Assembly (NCBI RefSeq): GCF_000255555.1
Contig: NZ_AGRW01000043.1
Location: forward strand, 1-64,000
DNA length: 64,000 nucleotides
Reading direction: 5' to 3'
Source: Treponema saccharophilum DSM 2985
GTDB taxonomy: Bacteria; Spirochaetota; Spirochaetia; Treponematales; Treponemataceae
The notes beneath the pieces are model-generated. The model did not search any database, had not been told where the DNA came from, and saw nothing but the letters and a program-made list of their open reading frames with translations. Shown here one piece after another: positions 1 to 8,336 of this stretch. The translations under genes and the position numbers were made by a program. Each line of letters opens with the position of its first letter. Position 1 is the stretch's first letter.

Positions 1-1
1 G

Positions 2-157
2 GATTCGATTGTCGACTTCAGCGGCAGGGAACCGTGCGACCCGGCAAGCCCATCGAACCTGGAGCGGCTCGAATATGTGTTCGACGCGAATTCGATGATG
101 CTCAAGCATTTCATCTTCCCCGCCGACGTTTCGGAACAGGAATCGGCGGCGGCGTGA
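2..157 (+). CDS. C-terminal end of an unrecognised protein (partial)
   Basis: The window opens inside a gene. The frame starting at base 2 is open for 51 codons to a TGA at 155-157 and ends in HFIFPADVSEQESAAA. The GC-rich codon use matches the bulk of the window and not the AT-rich genes that follow. The piece is too short to name a family; a DSIVDFSGREPC stretch faintly recalls the C-terminal part of threonylcarbamoyl-AMP synthases, but I do not rely on that. A copy of the dispersed repeat begins directly after the stop codon. Confidence 0.6.
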   Translation, partial: DSIVDFSGREPCDPASPSNLERLEYVFDANSMMLKHFIFPADVSEQESAAA

Positions 158-475
158 CTTAGAACGCGAAAAAGGTCTGCAAGCGCCAACTCAGAACGCG
201 AAAAAATCTGCAGGCGCGAATTTCCGCCACGGTAGGTACGCGCACCCGCGCGTGCCGGCGAACGCTTGCTCCAACCAAGCCGAACTTAGAACGCGAAAAA
301 ATCTGCAAGCGCCAACTCAGAACGCGAAAATGAACCGCAAGCGCGAATTTCCGCCACGGTAGGTACGCGCACCCGCGCGTGCCGGCGAACGCTTGCTCCA
401 ACCAAGCCGAACTCAGAACGCGAAAAAATCTGCAAGCGCCAACTCAGAACGGGAAAATGAATCGCAGGCGATTTT
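158..475 (+). repeat. Dispersed intergenic repeat, array A
   Basis: Two long and several short copies of a unit containing CTCCAACCAAGCCGAACT followed by CAGAACGCGAAAA. The spacer carries a GC-rich inverted segment (ACGCGCACCCGCGCGT). The same family recurs at about 22.1, 41.0 and 49.9-50.5 kb. Open frames across it differ with each copy and are not believable genes. The array starts at the stop codon of the preceding gene and ends where base composition turns AT-rich. Confidence 0.85.
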
Positions 476-658
476 CCTAAAGCCCGCGTTCGTGTAATAT
501 CTGTATGCAAAATACTTTATTGCTTTGATACGACAGAGATGATGGCAATAATTGCATTGCTGAATTTACCTAGTAATAGAGTTGTTATACATAAAAAATG
601 CAGAACTAAGTTTTTGCGATATGTGGGGCTATACCTTAGAAAATAAAGGAATGTCAAT
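476..658. other. AT-rich leader of the glycan cluster
   Basis: No gene is seen. The sequence changes abruptly from GC-rich repeat to AT-rich DNA near base 500. A Shine-Dalgarno-like AAAGGA lies about 8 nt before the first ATG of the cluster. Promoter-like hexamers exist but none stands out. Confidence 0.5.
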
Positions 659-1537
659 ATGATATACGCTTTGGTTACGATTTATAATCCAGACAAATCT
701 GTTACAGATAATATGCTTGCTCTTTCTGCTCAAGTTGATAAGGTTTATCTTCTTGACAATAGCAATACTGATAATTCTGCCCAATTCTCTCCTGTAAAAA
801 ATGCTGAATATATCTTTCTTGGGGAAAATCTTGGTTTATCGGCTGCATTTAATCGTGTACTCAAAGAAAAGTTGTTTAATGATGATGATTTTATAATCTT
901 TTTTGACCAAGATTCTCATATTTCGGATGGTCATATAAGTATTCTTTGTGACGAATACAAAAAAATTGAAGATAGAGGTTTTGCAGTAGGCTGTCTTGGA
1001 CCAGTGTATTTTAATACAAGCAGTGGAAAAGTTGAGATACCTCATCAGAAAACAAAATTGTCAGAACATTCTTACAAGGTAACAAGCATTATCACATCTT
1101 CTATGCTTGTTTGTTACGGAGAATTAAAAGCAATTGGCTTTTGGAACGAAGATATCTTTCTTGATATGGCAGACTGGGATTTATGTTGGCGATTCATTGC
1201 ACATAAAAAGTTATGTTGTATGACAGATGCTGTTACTTTGCATCATACGCTCGGAAATGGCGAAAAGAAAATAGGATTTTTAAGAATATATGAATGGCAT
1301 GCCACAAGAAGTTATTATCAAACTCGGGATAGCTTGTATTTGCTAAAAAAAAGATATGTCCCATTTAAATTTCGCATTAACCTTCTATTATTGATTACAG
1401 TTCGACCTTTTATACATTTTATTCTTTTTAATAATAAGGCAGAAAGAATTACCTATGTAAAAAAAGCATTTGCAGATTATTTTAGAAACAAAAAAGGTTC
1501 AATTTCTTTTTATAGGAACGAGAAAAAAGATGAATGA
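659..1537 (+). CDS. Family 2 glycosyltransferase, rhamnosyltransferase-like
   Basis: A 292-residue cytoplasmic enzyme that should transfer a sugar from a nucleotide donor to a lipid-linked or surface glycan. The GT2 pattern is visible: VTIYNP at the N terminus, LLDNSNTDNS for the nucleotide-binding loop, FDQDSH as the metal-binding D-x-D region near residue 84, and DWDLCWR as the acceptor-side ED-like motif typical of WbbL-type rhamnosyltransferases. A hydrophobic segment near residues 235-255 could attach it to the membrane. It is the first gene of a tight five-gene cluster and overlaps the next gene by 8 bp. The DNA is strongly AT-rich compared with the rest of the window, which suggests acquisition by transfer. 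The sugar and acceptor cannot be read from sequence. Confidence 0.85.
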   Translation: MIYALVTIYNPDKSVTDNMLALSAQVDKVYLLDNSNTDNSAQFSPVKNAEYIFLGENLGLSAAFNRVLKEKLFNDDDFIIFFDQDSHISDGHISILCDEYKKIEDRGFAVGCLGPVYFNTSSGKVEIPHQKTKLSEHSYKVTSIITSSMLVCYGELKAIGFWNEDIFLDMADWDLCWRFIAHKKLCCMTDAVTLHHTLGNGEKKIGFLRIYEWHATRSYYQTRDSLYLLKKRYVPFKFRINLLLLITVRPFIHFILFNNKAERITYVKKAFADYFRNKKGSISFYRNEKKDE

Positions 1538-2066
1538 TTTAATTAATATACAAAAACTTGCGGTTTTCGACCTTGACGGAACTTTATGGTCTGTAAATTC
1601 TCATTATGAACTACTGAATTTGTATTACAAAACTAAGTTTTGGACATCGTTTTCGTATAAATTCATAGCAAAAATAGTCCCTTTTTTTGCTATATGGTTA
1701 CGAAATCGTTATTTTTCAGCAGTAACTGATGAGTATATTTCTACAGTGACATTTCCTTTTGATGAACAGTTTGTGCGTTTGTTAGAAGAAAAACGCAAAA
1801 ATGGATTTTTCGTCCTTATTGTATCTAACGCTCCTCGTGAAATAATTGTAGAAAAAGCTGCAGAACGATTAAATTGTGAATATCTTTGTGCACAAGAAAA
1901 CAAAAAACTCGAAACGGTAAGAAAAACTTATGATTATAAATCTCTTTTTGTTTGCACTGACAATAAGACAGATTGTGATTTGCTTTCTGATGCAGATGAC
2001 TATTATATCGTCGCCAATAAGCGAAATAAATTTTTTTTTATAGAAAGAGGTTTTCATGTTGAGTAA
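1530..2066 (+). CDS. HAD-superfamily phosphatase
   Basis: A 178-residue HAD hydrolase. Motif I is FDLDGTL (nucleophile and general acid Asp), motif II is LIVSNAP, and motif IV is represented by CTDNKTDCDLL. The fold resembles the HAD-IB group containing phosphoserine phosphatase. I chose the ATG at 1530, which has AGGAACGAG upstream and overlaps the end of the glycosyltransferase; a start 60 bp further up would overlap it heavily and has no ribosome-binding site. HAD phosphatases next to UbiA-type membrane enzymes occur in polyprenyl-phosphate sugar pathways, where they remove a phosphate from the prenyl-linked sugar. The next gene here is UbiA-like, so a similar role is plausible but inferred. 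Confidence 0.8.
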   Translation: MNDLINIQKLAVFDLDGTLWSVNSHYELLNLYYKTKFWTSFSYKFIAKIVPFFAIWLRNRYFSAVTDEYISTVTFPFDEQFVRLLEEKRKNGFFVLIVSNAPREIIVEKAAERLNCEYLCAQENKKLETVRKTYDYKSLFVCTDNKTDCDLLSDADDYYIVANKRNKFFFIERGFHVE

Positions 2067-2850
2067 TTCATTTTTCTTTCTGCCTCTTTTGTATCGATTT
2101 CATACAAGAAAATCAGGTCGATTCACTGTTATACCATTCTTGCTTACAGATTTTTTACCTCCTTTAGCATTTTTAGTTAGTGATGGTATTTCATTGTCAG
2201 CAGAATTCTTTATTACCTATGCAATTGCTTATCTTGCAATGTTCAATTGCTACGAATTCGGATATATGATAAATGACGCTATCACAATTTTGCATGAGAT
2301 AAAACCTACAATTCGTCTAACTGAAAGTGAAAGAGAGTTTTTTTATAAAGATGGAATCTTAATAGCAGGCGTAAGATGCTTTTTCTTGATTATATTTTCT
2401 TTTGCTTTGCGATTTCTATTTTCAATTTCCGTTGAAACAATGATTTTGGGCTGCTTATTATTGCTTTTTGCTTATTGCGTGAATAATCATTATAGAAATG
2501 GCTTTCGTTTTATTGCAAACTTGCTTTTAAATCTTTCAAAATATGTTATTCCAGTTTTGCCATTTGCACTTTGGAATAATCAATTTGCATACATACTTTT
2601 ATTTTGTATGTTCCCATTACCCCGTTTTTTGTGCTTTTTTATAAAACATGCAGTTAAGAAATATGATAAGTTCTTGGATTTCATACAATTTTTTACCTCG
2701 TTGATTTGTAGTTTTTTAGCTGTATTCTTATATCAATTACGAGAAATAGAATCTTTTACAGTCATATTTTGTTTTTGCTTCTTTATATATCGCTTAGCTG
2801 TCTTCCTAATGCATAATATTTCTAATACGAATAAGGAGTGCAATAAATGA
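2056..2850 (+). CDS. Multi-pass membrane protein, divergent UbiA-like prenyltransferase
   Basis: A 264-residue protein with about seven or eight hydrophobic segments. Near residues 70-90 it reads GYMINDAITILHEIKPTIRL. UbiA-type prenyltransferases carry N-D-x-x-D-x-x-x-D and a K-P-T segment here; this protein keeps N-D and K-P-T but has Thr and Glu where the second and third Asp belong. It is therefore either a diverged transferase or an inactive relative. The ATG at 2056 has AGAGG five bases upstream and overlaps the HAD gene by 11 bp; its own end overlaps the next start as ATGA. The position between HAD and glycosyltransferase genes fits a lipid-linked sugar pathway. The family call rests on one motif and topology. 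Confidence 0.55.
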   Translation: MLSNSFFFLPLLYRFHTRKSGRFTVIPFLLTDFLPPLAFLVSDGISLSAEFFITYAIAYLAMFNCYEFGYMINDAITILHEIKPTIRLTESEREFFYKDGILIAGVRCFFLIIFSFALRFLFSISVETMILGCLLLLFAYCVNNHYRNGFRFIANLLLNLSKYVIPVLPFALWNNQFAYILLFCMFPLPRFLCFFIKHAVKKYDKFLDFIQFFTSLICSFLAVFLYQLREIESFTVIFCFCFFIYRLAVFLMHNISNTNKECNK

Positions 2851-3653
2851 CTTTCTCTGTTCTTCAATCCGTCTACCGTCGTGATAATCCCGTTTTTCTC
2901 TCGCAATCTTTGCAGTCCATTGCAGATAACACTTTGCAGCCAGTTCAAATTGTTTTGGTCAAAGACGGCACTCTTACATCAGCACTCGAAACTGTAATTT
3001 CAGAGTGGCAGTCAAAACTACCGCTTAAAGTAGTCGGCTATGAGCAGAATCAAGGACTTGCTCACGCACTCAATTACGGTTTGCAGTTTGTGGAAACAGA
3101 ACTCGTTGCCCGAATGGACAGCGATGACATTTGCTATACAGACAGATTTGAAAAACAATTAAATGAGTTTAAAGCACAACCTGAACTTGCTCTTCTCAGT
3201 GGATATATTGATGAATTTAACGATAATCCTGACACGATTGTAAGTACTAGAATTGTACCTTTGGAACATTCAGAAATAAAGGAATATTTAAAAAAAAGGA
3301 ATGCTTTCAATCATATGGCTGTTATGTTTAAGAAATCTGCTGTTATTGAAAGCGGAAATTATAAAAAAGTTCCATATTTTGAAGATTATGATTTATGGAT
3401 CAGAGTAATTCAAAAAGGTTTCTTATCTAAGAATATTCCAGAAAAACTTGTAAAGGCAAGAATTGGTAATGATATGATTGGACGAAGACATGGACTTGCT
3501 TATTCTAAGCACGAGATATTCTTCTTAAAACGACAGTTTAAAACAGGTTTTATTTCTAAAAGTGAATATAGGAAACTTATCTTGTTACGTGTTCCTGTGC
3601 GTTTATTACCGAAAGGCTTACTAAAATTAGTATATAAATTGTTGCGAGGTTAA
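2847..3653 (+). CDS. Family 2 glycosyltransferase, AmsE-like
   Basis: A 268-residue GT2 enzyme of the type seen in exopolysaccharide and capsule clusters (AmsE/EpsE-like). Visible features are FSVLQSVYRRDNP at the N terminus, VLVKDG in the nucleotide-binding fold, ARMDSDD as the D-x-D metal site near residue 90, and YFEDYDLWIR as the acceptor-side ED-x-D-L-W motif. No membrane segment is obvious. It overlaps the preceding gene by ATGA with AAGGAG upstream, so translational coupling is likely. Base composition is slightly less AT-rich than the first three genes, which hints that the cluster was assembled from more than one source. Confidence 0.88.
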   Translation: MTFSVLQSVYRRDNPVFLSQSLQSIADNTLQPVQIVLVKDGTLTSALETVISEWQSKLPLKVVGYEQNQGLAHALNYGLQFVETELVARMDSDDICYTDRFEKQLNEFKAQPELALLSGYIDEFNDNPDTIVSTRIVPLEHSEIKEYLKKRNAFNHMAVMFKKSAVIESGNYKKVPYFEDYDLWIRVIQKGFLSKNIPEKLVKARIGNDMIGRRHGLAYSKHEIFFLKRQFKTGFISKSEYRKLILLRVPVRLLPKGLLKLVYKLLRG

Positions 3654-3654
3654 A

Positions 3655-4737
3655 ATGACAATCACAGTAATTGGTGGAAGTGGTTTTGTTGGAACAAGAC
3701 TTGTTAAGCGTTTGCTTGCAAGCGGACATACAGTAAAAATTGCAGATAAAAGAAAATCTGTCACATATTCTGATTTATGGGTAAGATGTGATATAAGAAA
3801 TGCACCGAATGAAACTGCTGATTATCCAGAAAGTCTAACAGATGCAGCTTCTGCTCCAGGAAAACATGACGAAGCTGTAAAAGCAATGCCGATGCACTCA
3901 CTTCTTGATGTTTTGAAGGGTAGTGATGTTGTAATAAATCTTGCAGCGGAACACCGCGATGATGTTACACCAAAATCTTTGTATGACGAAGTAAATGTGC
4001 AGGGAAGTGAAAATATCTGCAAGGCTTGTTCGGAGCTTGGAATTAAGAAAATCATTTTTACAAGTTCTGTAGCTGTCTATGGATTTGCTCCAATTGGAAC
4101 TGATGAAACAGGAGAAATCAATTATTTCAACGATTACGGTCGCACAAAATATCTTGCTGAGGGTAAATACCGTGATTGGCTCAAAGAAAATCCTTCAAAC
4201 AATGCAGTCATCATTCGCCCAACTGTTATTTTTGGCGAGCAGAACCGCGGTAATGTCTATAATCTTCTTCGCCAGATTGCAAGTGGTCATTTTCCTATGG
4301 TTGGCAAAGGCACAAACAAAAAGAGCATGAACTATGTAGAGAATGTGGCAGCATTTATTGAATACGAACTTTCTCACGATACAGAAGCTGGTGAACATCT
4401 CTACAACTACTGCGATGAACCTGCTTACGACATGAACCATCTTGTTCTTGATGTGTATAAATGTCTTGGAAAGAATAAGACAAAGTTGTTCCACTTTCCA
4501 TACTGGTTGGCATACTTTGGCGGAATGTGCTTTGATTTGCTTGCATTTATAACTCGTCGCAAGTTCCCGATTAGTGCAATCCGAGTAAAGAAGTTCACAC
4601 AAAACACATACTTTGTTGGTTCAAATATCAAGAAAACTGATTTCGTGCCGCCTGTTGCTCTGGAGCAGGGGCTAAAGCAGACTATTGACTACGAGTTTGT
4701 GAACAAGGTACGCGGGCATACGTTCAGTTGCGAGTAA
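3655..4737 (+). CDS. NAD-dependent epimerase/dehydratase
   Basis: A 360-residue extended short-chain dehydrogenase. The N-terminal GGSGFVG matches the GxxGxxG dinucleotide-binding loop, DIRN binds the adenine side, TSSVAVYG holds the catalytic Ser/Thr, and YGRTKYLAE holds the catalytic Tyr-x-x-x-Lys. The family interconverts or dehydrates nucleotide sugars, so this gene probably makes the donor for the glycosyltransferases before it. It starts one base after the previous stop with GCGAGG as ribosome-binding site. It is the last gene of the cluster; beyond it the composition returns to GC-rich and the genes turn to the minus strand. The exact substrate cannot be determined. Confidence 0.85.
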   Translation: MTITVIGGSGFVGTRLVKRLLASGHTVKIADKRKSVTYSDLWVRCDIRNAPNETADYPESLTDAASAPGKHDEAVKAMPMHSLLDVLKGSDVVINLAAEHRDDVTPKSLYDEVNVQGSENICKACSELGIKKIIFTSSVAVYGFAPIGTDETGEINYFNDYGRTKYLAEGKYRDWLKENPSNNAVIIRPTVIFGEQNRGNVYNLLRQIASGHFPMVGKGTNKKSMNYVENVAAFIEYELSHDTEAGEHLYNYCDEPAYDMNHLVLDVYKCLGKNKTKLFHFPYWLAYFGGMCFDLLAFITRRKFPISAIRVKKFTQNTYFVGSNIKKTDFVPPVALEQGLKQTIDYEFVNKVRGHTFSCE

Positions 4738-4784
4738 AAAAAGAAGGACCCGCACCGGCAACAGCCGCGCACGGATTCTTCTTA
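4736..4784 (-). terminator. Probable terminator of the phosphoesterase gene
   Basis: Read on the minus strand, an imperfect GC-rich hairpin with complementary AAGAA and TTCTT ends runs into seven T residues. It lies between convergent genes and could serve the minus strand. The stem contains mismatches. Confidence 0.45.
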
Positions 4785-4802
4785 TTCCCCTGCCACGGAA
4801 AA

Positions 4803-5495
4803 TCAGAGCGACTTGAGCTCGGCGCTTTTGACGCTCCACGTGCCGCCGGCGTTGTCAAGCTCGACGACGGCGTATTTTCCTTCGGCGAGGCTTCCGGGGT
4901 TGACGACGGTGGACGAGCCGACGCGGGAGATTCCTGCGGACTCATGGATGTGGCCGGTGACGACGAGGACCGGCTCGTATTTTTCGATGAACGAGCGGAG
5001 GAGCGCGCTTCCGACGTGGATTCCGCCGGGAATCATGTCGCAGTCGGTGTCCTTCGGCGGGTTGTGCATCACGAGGACGAGCGAATTCCACTTGCCGTTC
5101 TCATCGGCGCAGCTTTCCGCAGACGAATCGACAAGGGAGAAGTCGGAAAGGATGTCCTCCTCGTCGCGCTCGTTCGGGGTGTCGCCGGAAAAACGCGTGC
5201 CGCCGCCCGCACCCGCGAACGCAAGCCCCTCGTGGAACGCAAGCGTCCGCTCCACGGAAATGTCCGCGGACTCGATTTCGTCGAGGAACGACGGCTCGTC
5301 GCAGTTCCCGATTACGGAAAAAATCGTCCCGTGCTTCTCAAGCAGTTTTTCGAGGACGGGCTTTCCCGTCTCGCTTTTCCCGAACGCGGCAAAGTCGCCG
5401 CCGAAAATCACGGCATCGCAGGACGAGAATTCGCCGTCAAGGGCGTCGATGTTCGCGACGTTGCCGTGTATGTCGGACAAAACAAGAAATTTCAT
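4803..5495 (-). CDS. Metallophosphoesterase, YfcE/MJ0936-like phosphodiesterase
   Basis: A 230-residue calcineurin-like phosphoesterase. The dinuclear-metal motifs appear in order: SDIHGN (D-x-H), GGDF (G-D), GNCDE (GNHD/E), VMHNPP, and VTGHIHE (GHTH-type). Length and motif order match the small YfcE-like group that hydrolyses phosphodiesters; the physiological substrate is unknown. I use the ATG at 5495, which has GGAGG six bases upstream, over the adjacent in-frame TTG. The gene is convergent with the glycan cluster and about 150 bp downstream of hisC on the same strand; no functional link is evident. Confidence 0.85.
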   Translation of the reverse strand: MKFLVLSDIHGNVANIDALDGEFSSCDAVIFGGDFAAFGKSETGKPVLEKLLEKHGTIFSVIGNCDEPSFLDEIESADISVERTLAFHEGLAFAGAGGGTRFSGDTPNERDEEDILSDFSLVDSSAESCADENGKWNSLVLVMHNPPKDTDCDMIPGGIHVGSALLRSFIEKYEPVLVVTGHIHESAGISRVGSSTVVNPGSLAEGKYAVVELDNAGGTWSVKSAELKSL

Positions 5496-5560
5496 CAAAA
5501 ACCTCCATATATTTTATAGGCTATTGCCCGTAAAAACAGCCGATTCAGGCTTTGCCGTGC

Positions 5561-5600
5561 CGGGCGGATTCCGCAAAAGCGGTCCGGCACGACACTTTTT
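5561..5600 (-). other. Hairpin downstream of hisC
   Basis: On the minus strand CGTGCCGG and CCGGCACG form an 8-bp stem around an inner GC-rich loop. No T tract follows, so it is not a standard terminator. It may protect the 3' end or separate hisC from the phosphoesterase gene. Confidence 0.4.
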
Positions 5601-5645
5601 CGTATCAGCGCGATTTTTGGACTGCGCAAAAACAGTTTCCGCGGC

Positions 5646-6797
5646 TCAGATGTTCTCCATCGCGGACTTGAGCTCCTCCATCTGCGCGGCAGTCCCTATC
5701 GTTATGCGGAGGAAATCCTCGATTCCCGGCGTCGAGAAGTGGCGGACGAGGATTCCACGCTCCTTTATCGCGCGGTATGTCTCCTCGCCCCGGACGCCGT
5801 TCTTTCTGACGAAAACGAAATTCGTGCGGCTCCCGATTACCTCCCAACCGCGCTCGCGAAGGAATGCGGAGAACGACTCGCGGACGGAGACAACCTTCTT
5901 CGCGCAGCCGACGTAATACGCCGCGTCCTCGCATGCCGCGATTCCCGCTGTCTGCGCGACGAAATCTATCGGGAAGTGGTTGAGGGAATTCTTCACCGTC
6001 GTGACGTAATTCACGAGTTTCGGGCTAGAGACGATGAACCCGAGCCGCTGCCCCGCACCGCAGAGCGACTTCGAGAACGTCCGCACAATCACTAGGTTGT
6101 CGAATTCGGCAAGGAGCGGGATGGAGCTTTCTCCGCCGAAATCGACGTACGCCTCATCGACGACGAAAACCCTGTCCTTCGGCGCGCGCCGTATCATATC
6201 GCGAATCTCGGCACGGGAAAGCGCGATTCCCGTCGGCGCGTTGGGGTTCGCGAAAATCGTCCCGGAATCGCGCGCGGTCGCGTCGCCTATCATCCGCTCG
6301 ACGTCAAGCGTCCAGTCCGATTTGAGCGGCACGCGGTCGAGCGGAATCTGGTAGAATCCGGCATAGACGGGATAGAAGCTGTACGTGTGCTCGGGAACGA
6401 CAAGCTCGCGGTCGGAGCCGAAGAACGCGTAGAACACGAAGCTGAGCACCTCGTCCGAGCCGTTCCCGCAGTAAATCATGTCGGGCGTCACCTCGAACGG
6501 AATCCTGTCCTGTGCTGCGGGGGAGACGTTGCCTTTTTCGTCGACGTCAGCCCTGCAGAGAACGCCTCCCGTCCTGTTGAGCATCCCCGCGATTGCAGCC
6601 TTGAGCGAGGACGAGTCGGGGTCCGGGTAGAGGCCGAGCTTTTCGGGATGGGCGCGCACGGCGCCGCAGACCGCATCGATTACGCGCGGGGACGGCGGAT
6701 ACGGATTCTCGTTCGCGTTCAGCTTGATGTACTGCCTGTCCTTCGGCTGCTCGCCCGGGACATACGGGTGAAGGTTCTCCATTCTGTTCGATACCAT
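5646..6797 (-). CDS. hisC: Histidinol-phosphate aminotransferase
   Basis: A 383-residue fold-type I PLP enzyme that converts imidazole-acetol phosphate and glutamate to histidinol phosphate in histidine synthesis. Hallmarks are LNANENPYPPSP near the N terminus, YCGNGSDE, FANPNAPTG (substrate- and PLP-binding Asn), VVDEAYVDF (PLP-ring Asp) and TFSKS, whose Lys near residue 243 forms the Schiff base. A short insertion near residues 80-100 is not in the usual core. The ATG at 6797 has GGAGAG eight bases upstream. No other his gene is nearby, so it is a stand-alone copy and could also act on aromatic amino acids. A perfect 9-bp inverted repeat lies upstream. Confidence 0.92.
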   Translation of the reverse strand: MVSNRMENLHPYVPGEQPKDRQYIKLNANENPYPPSPRVIDAVCGAVRAHPEKLGLYPDPDSSSLKAAIAGMLNRTGGVLCRADVDEKGNVSPAAQDRIPFEVTPDMIYCGNGSDEVLSFVFYAFFGSDRELVVPEHTYSFYPVYAGFYQIPLDRVPLKSDWTLDVERMIGDATARDSGTIFANPNAPTGIALSRAEIRDMIRRAPKDRVFVVDEAYVDFGGESSIPLLAEFDNLVIVRTFSKSLCGAGQRLGFIVSSPKLVNYVTTVKNSLNHFPIDFVAQTAGIAACEDAAYYVGCAKKVVSVRESFSAFLRERGWEVIGSRTNFVFVRKNGVRGEETYRAIKERGILVRHFSTPGIEDFLRITIGTAAQMEELKSAMENI

Positions 6798-6876
6798 TTC
6801 TCACACTCTCCGATTTTTTGTTTTCGCCCGTCCGGATTCCATTCAGCCGGGCTTTGCCTCAAAAGACGATTGCGCG

Positions 6877-6903
6877 AACAGGATTCGCCTGGGAAATCCT
6901 GTT
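6877..6903 (-). promoter_or_regulatory. Perfect 9-bp inverted repeat upstream of hisC
   Basis: AACAGGATT and AATCCTGTT flank a 9-nt loop in the 204-bp gap between the MATE gene and hisC. The gap holds no gene. The repeat could be a protein-binding site or a weak terminator for the MATE transcript; no long T run follows on either strand. Confidence 0.4.
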
Positions 6904-7001
6904 GCGGGCGCGTCTATTCTACTTTTTTGCGGATGTGCTTGCCACCCCTCAGCCATCCCAAGCCAGGGCAAACTCCATGAACATGAGCCCTGCATCCATC
7001 A

Positions 7002-8336
7002 CTAGCGGAGGCGGCGCCTCATAACCACGAAGAACGCGATTCCCATCGCGGCAATCGTGATGACCCACGTGAGCGGATAAATCGAAAGGAGGAGCTCCCA
7101 CGAGCGGTTCGACGGGAAGACGAACCGTATCCAAAGGAGGCGCAGAAAGCACGAGCCGATGAGGACTATGACGGACGGAAGCATCGACACGCCGAGCGCC
7201 CTCATGCATCCGGCGGGTATCTCGTAAATTCCCGGCATGTACTCGAAAAATTCGACGCACATCGTCCTCCTGACCGCATAGTCGAGCGCGACGGGATCGT
7301 CCGTGTAGACGCCCATGAAGAATTCGCGGAAGACAGAGAACGCCACCGCCTCAACAGCCGTCAGGAACGTCCCGCAGACGAGGCAGAGGAACGCGACGCG
7401 CCTGCACCGCCCGAATTCGCGCGCGCCGTAATTCTGGCTGGTGAACGTGACGGCCGTCTGCGAGAATGCCGACGTCACGAAGAACGTGTAGTACTCGTAG
7501 TTGAGCGCCGCAGCCGAGCCTGCCATAGCCTGCGAGCCGAACGTGTTTATCGCCGACTGTATGCAGATGTTCGAGAACGAGAAGACCATCCCCTGCACGC
7601 CGGAGGGAAGCCCGACGCGCATCATCCACAAAAGATGCTTTTTCCTGAACGAAAGCCGCCGGAAGCTGAACTTCATCGCGCCCTTCTCCCCCATCATGAA
7701 GAAGCAGACCATCGTCGCGCTGACCGCCTGAGCCGCGACAGTCGCAAGCGCGACCCCGGCGACGCCCATCTTGAAAACGACGACGAGAAGCATATTGAGC
7801 GCGACGTTCACTATCCCCGAGACGATGAGGGCGGCGAGCGGCCGTTTCGTGTCGCCCTTGCTTCTGAGAATCGCCGAGCCGAAGTTGTAGAACGTGCTGA
7901 ACGGCATCCCGCAGAAAAAAATGCGCAGGTACTCGGTCGCAAGCGGCATGACGTCGTCTGGCGTCGAAATCCACGAGAGTATCAGGCGCGACAGGAAAAT
8001 CCCGGCGAAGATGAGCGCGACGCCACCCGCGACGGCAACCGCCATTATCGTGTGCACGGCATCGGAAAGCTCGTCCTCCTTCCCCTGCCCTATCAGCGTC
8101 GCCACGACGACGTTTCCGCCCACGCTCATGCCGACGAAGAGGTTTATGATGATGTTTATGATAGGCCCGTTCGAGCCGACGGCAGCGAGCGCCTCGCTTC
8201 CGACATACCGCCCGACGACGGCAAAATCCGCGGAGTTGAACAGCTGCTGCAGGATGCTCGTCGCCGCGAGCGGAAGCGCGACCGCGAGGATTTTCCCCAG
8301 AAGCGGCCCGCTGACCATATCCATCCGGCCCTTCAT
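7002..8336 (-). CDS. MATE-family multidrug/toxin efflux transporter
   Basis: A 444-residue inner-membrane protein with about twelve hydrophobic segments in two similar halves, as expected for the MATE (NorM/DinF-like) family that exports organic cations or drugs using an H+ or Na+ gradient. The N-terminal GPLLGKILAVALPLAAT and FNSADFAVVGRYVG match the first helices of the family. The start overlaps the stop of the permease gene upstream by ATGA, so the two are co-transcribed; an internal ATG four codons later is also possible. The substrate cannot be read from sequence. Confidence 0.9.
   Translation of the reverse strand: MKGRMDMVSGPLLGKILAVALPLAATSILQQLFNSADFAVVGRYVGSEALAAVGSNGPIINIIINLFVGMSVGGNVVVATLIGQGKEDELSDAVHTIMAVAVAGGVALIFAGIFLSRLILSWISTPDDVMPLATEYLRIFFCGMPFSTFYNFGSAILRSKGDTKRPLAALIVSGIVNVALNMLLVVVFKMGVAGVALATVAAQAVSATMVCFFMMGEKGAMKFSFRRLSFRKKHLLWMMRVGLPSGVQGMVFSFSNICIQSAINTFGSQAMAGSAAALNYEYYTFFVTSAFSQTAVTFTSQNYGAREFGRCRRVAFLCLVCGTFLTAVEAVAFSVFREFFMGVYTDDPVALDYAVRRTMCVEFFEYMPGIYEIPAGCMRALGVSMLPSVIVLIGSCFLRLLWIRFVFPSNRSWELLLSIYPLTWVITIAAMGIAFFVVMRRRLR

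Noticed and set aside
5499-5645. Riboswitch or leader peptide near hisC
   Set aside because: The hairpin lies downstream of hisC, no His-codon-rich small frame was found upstream, and no known riboswitch pattern is recognisable.
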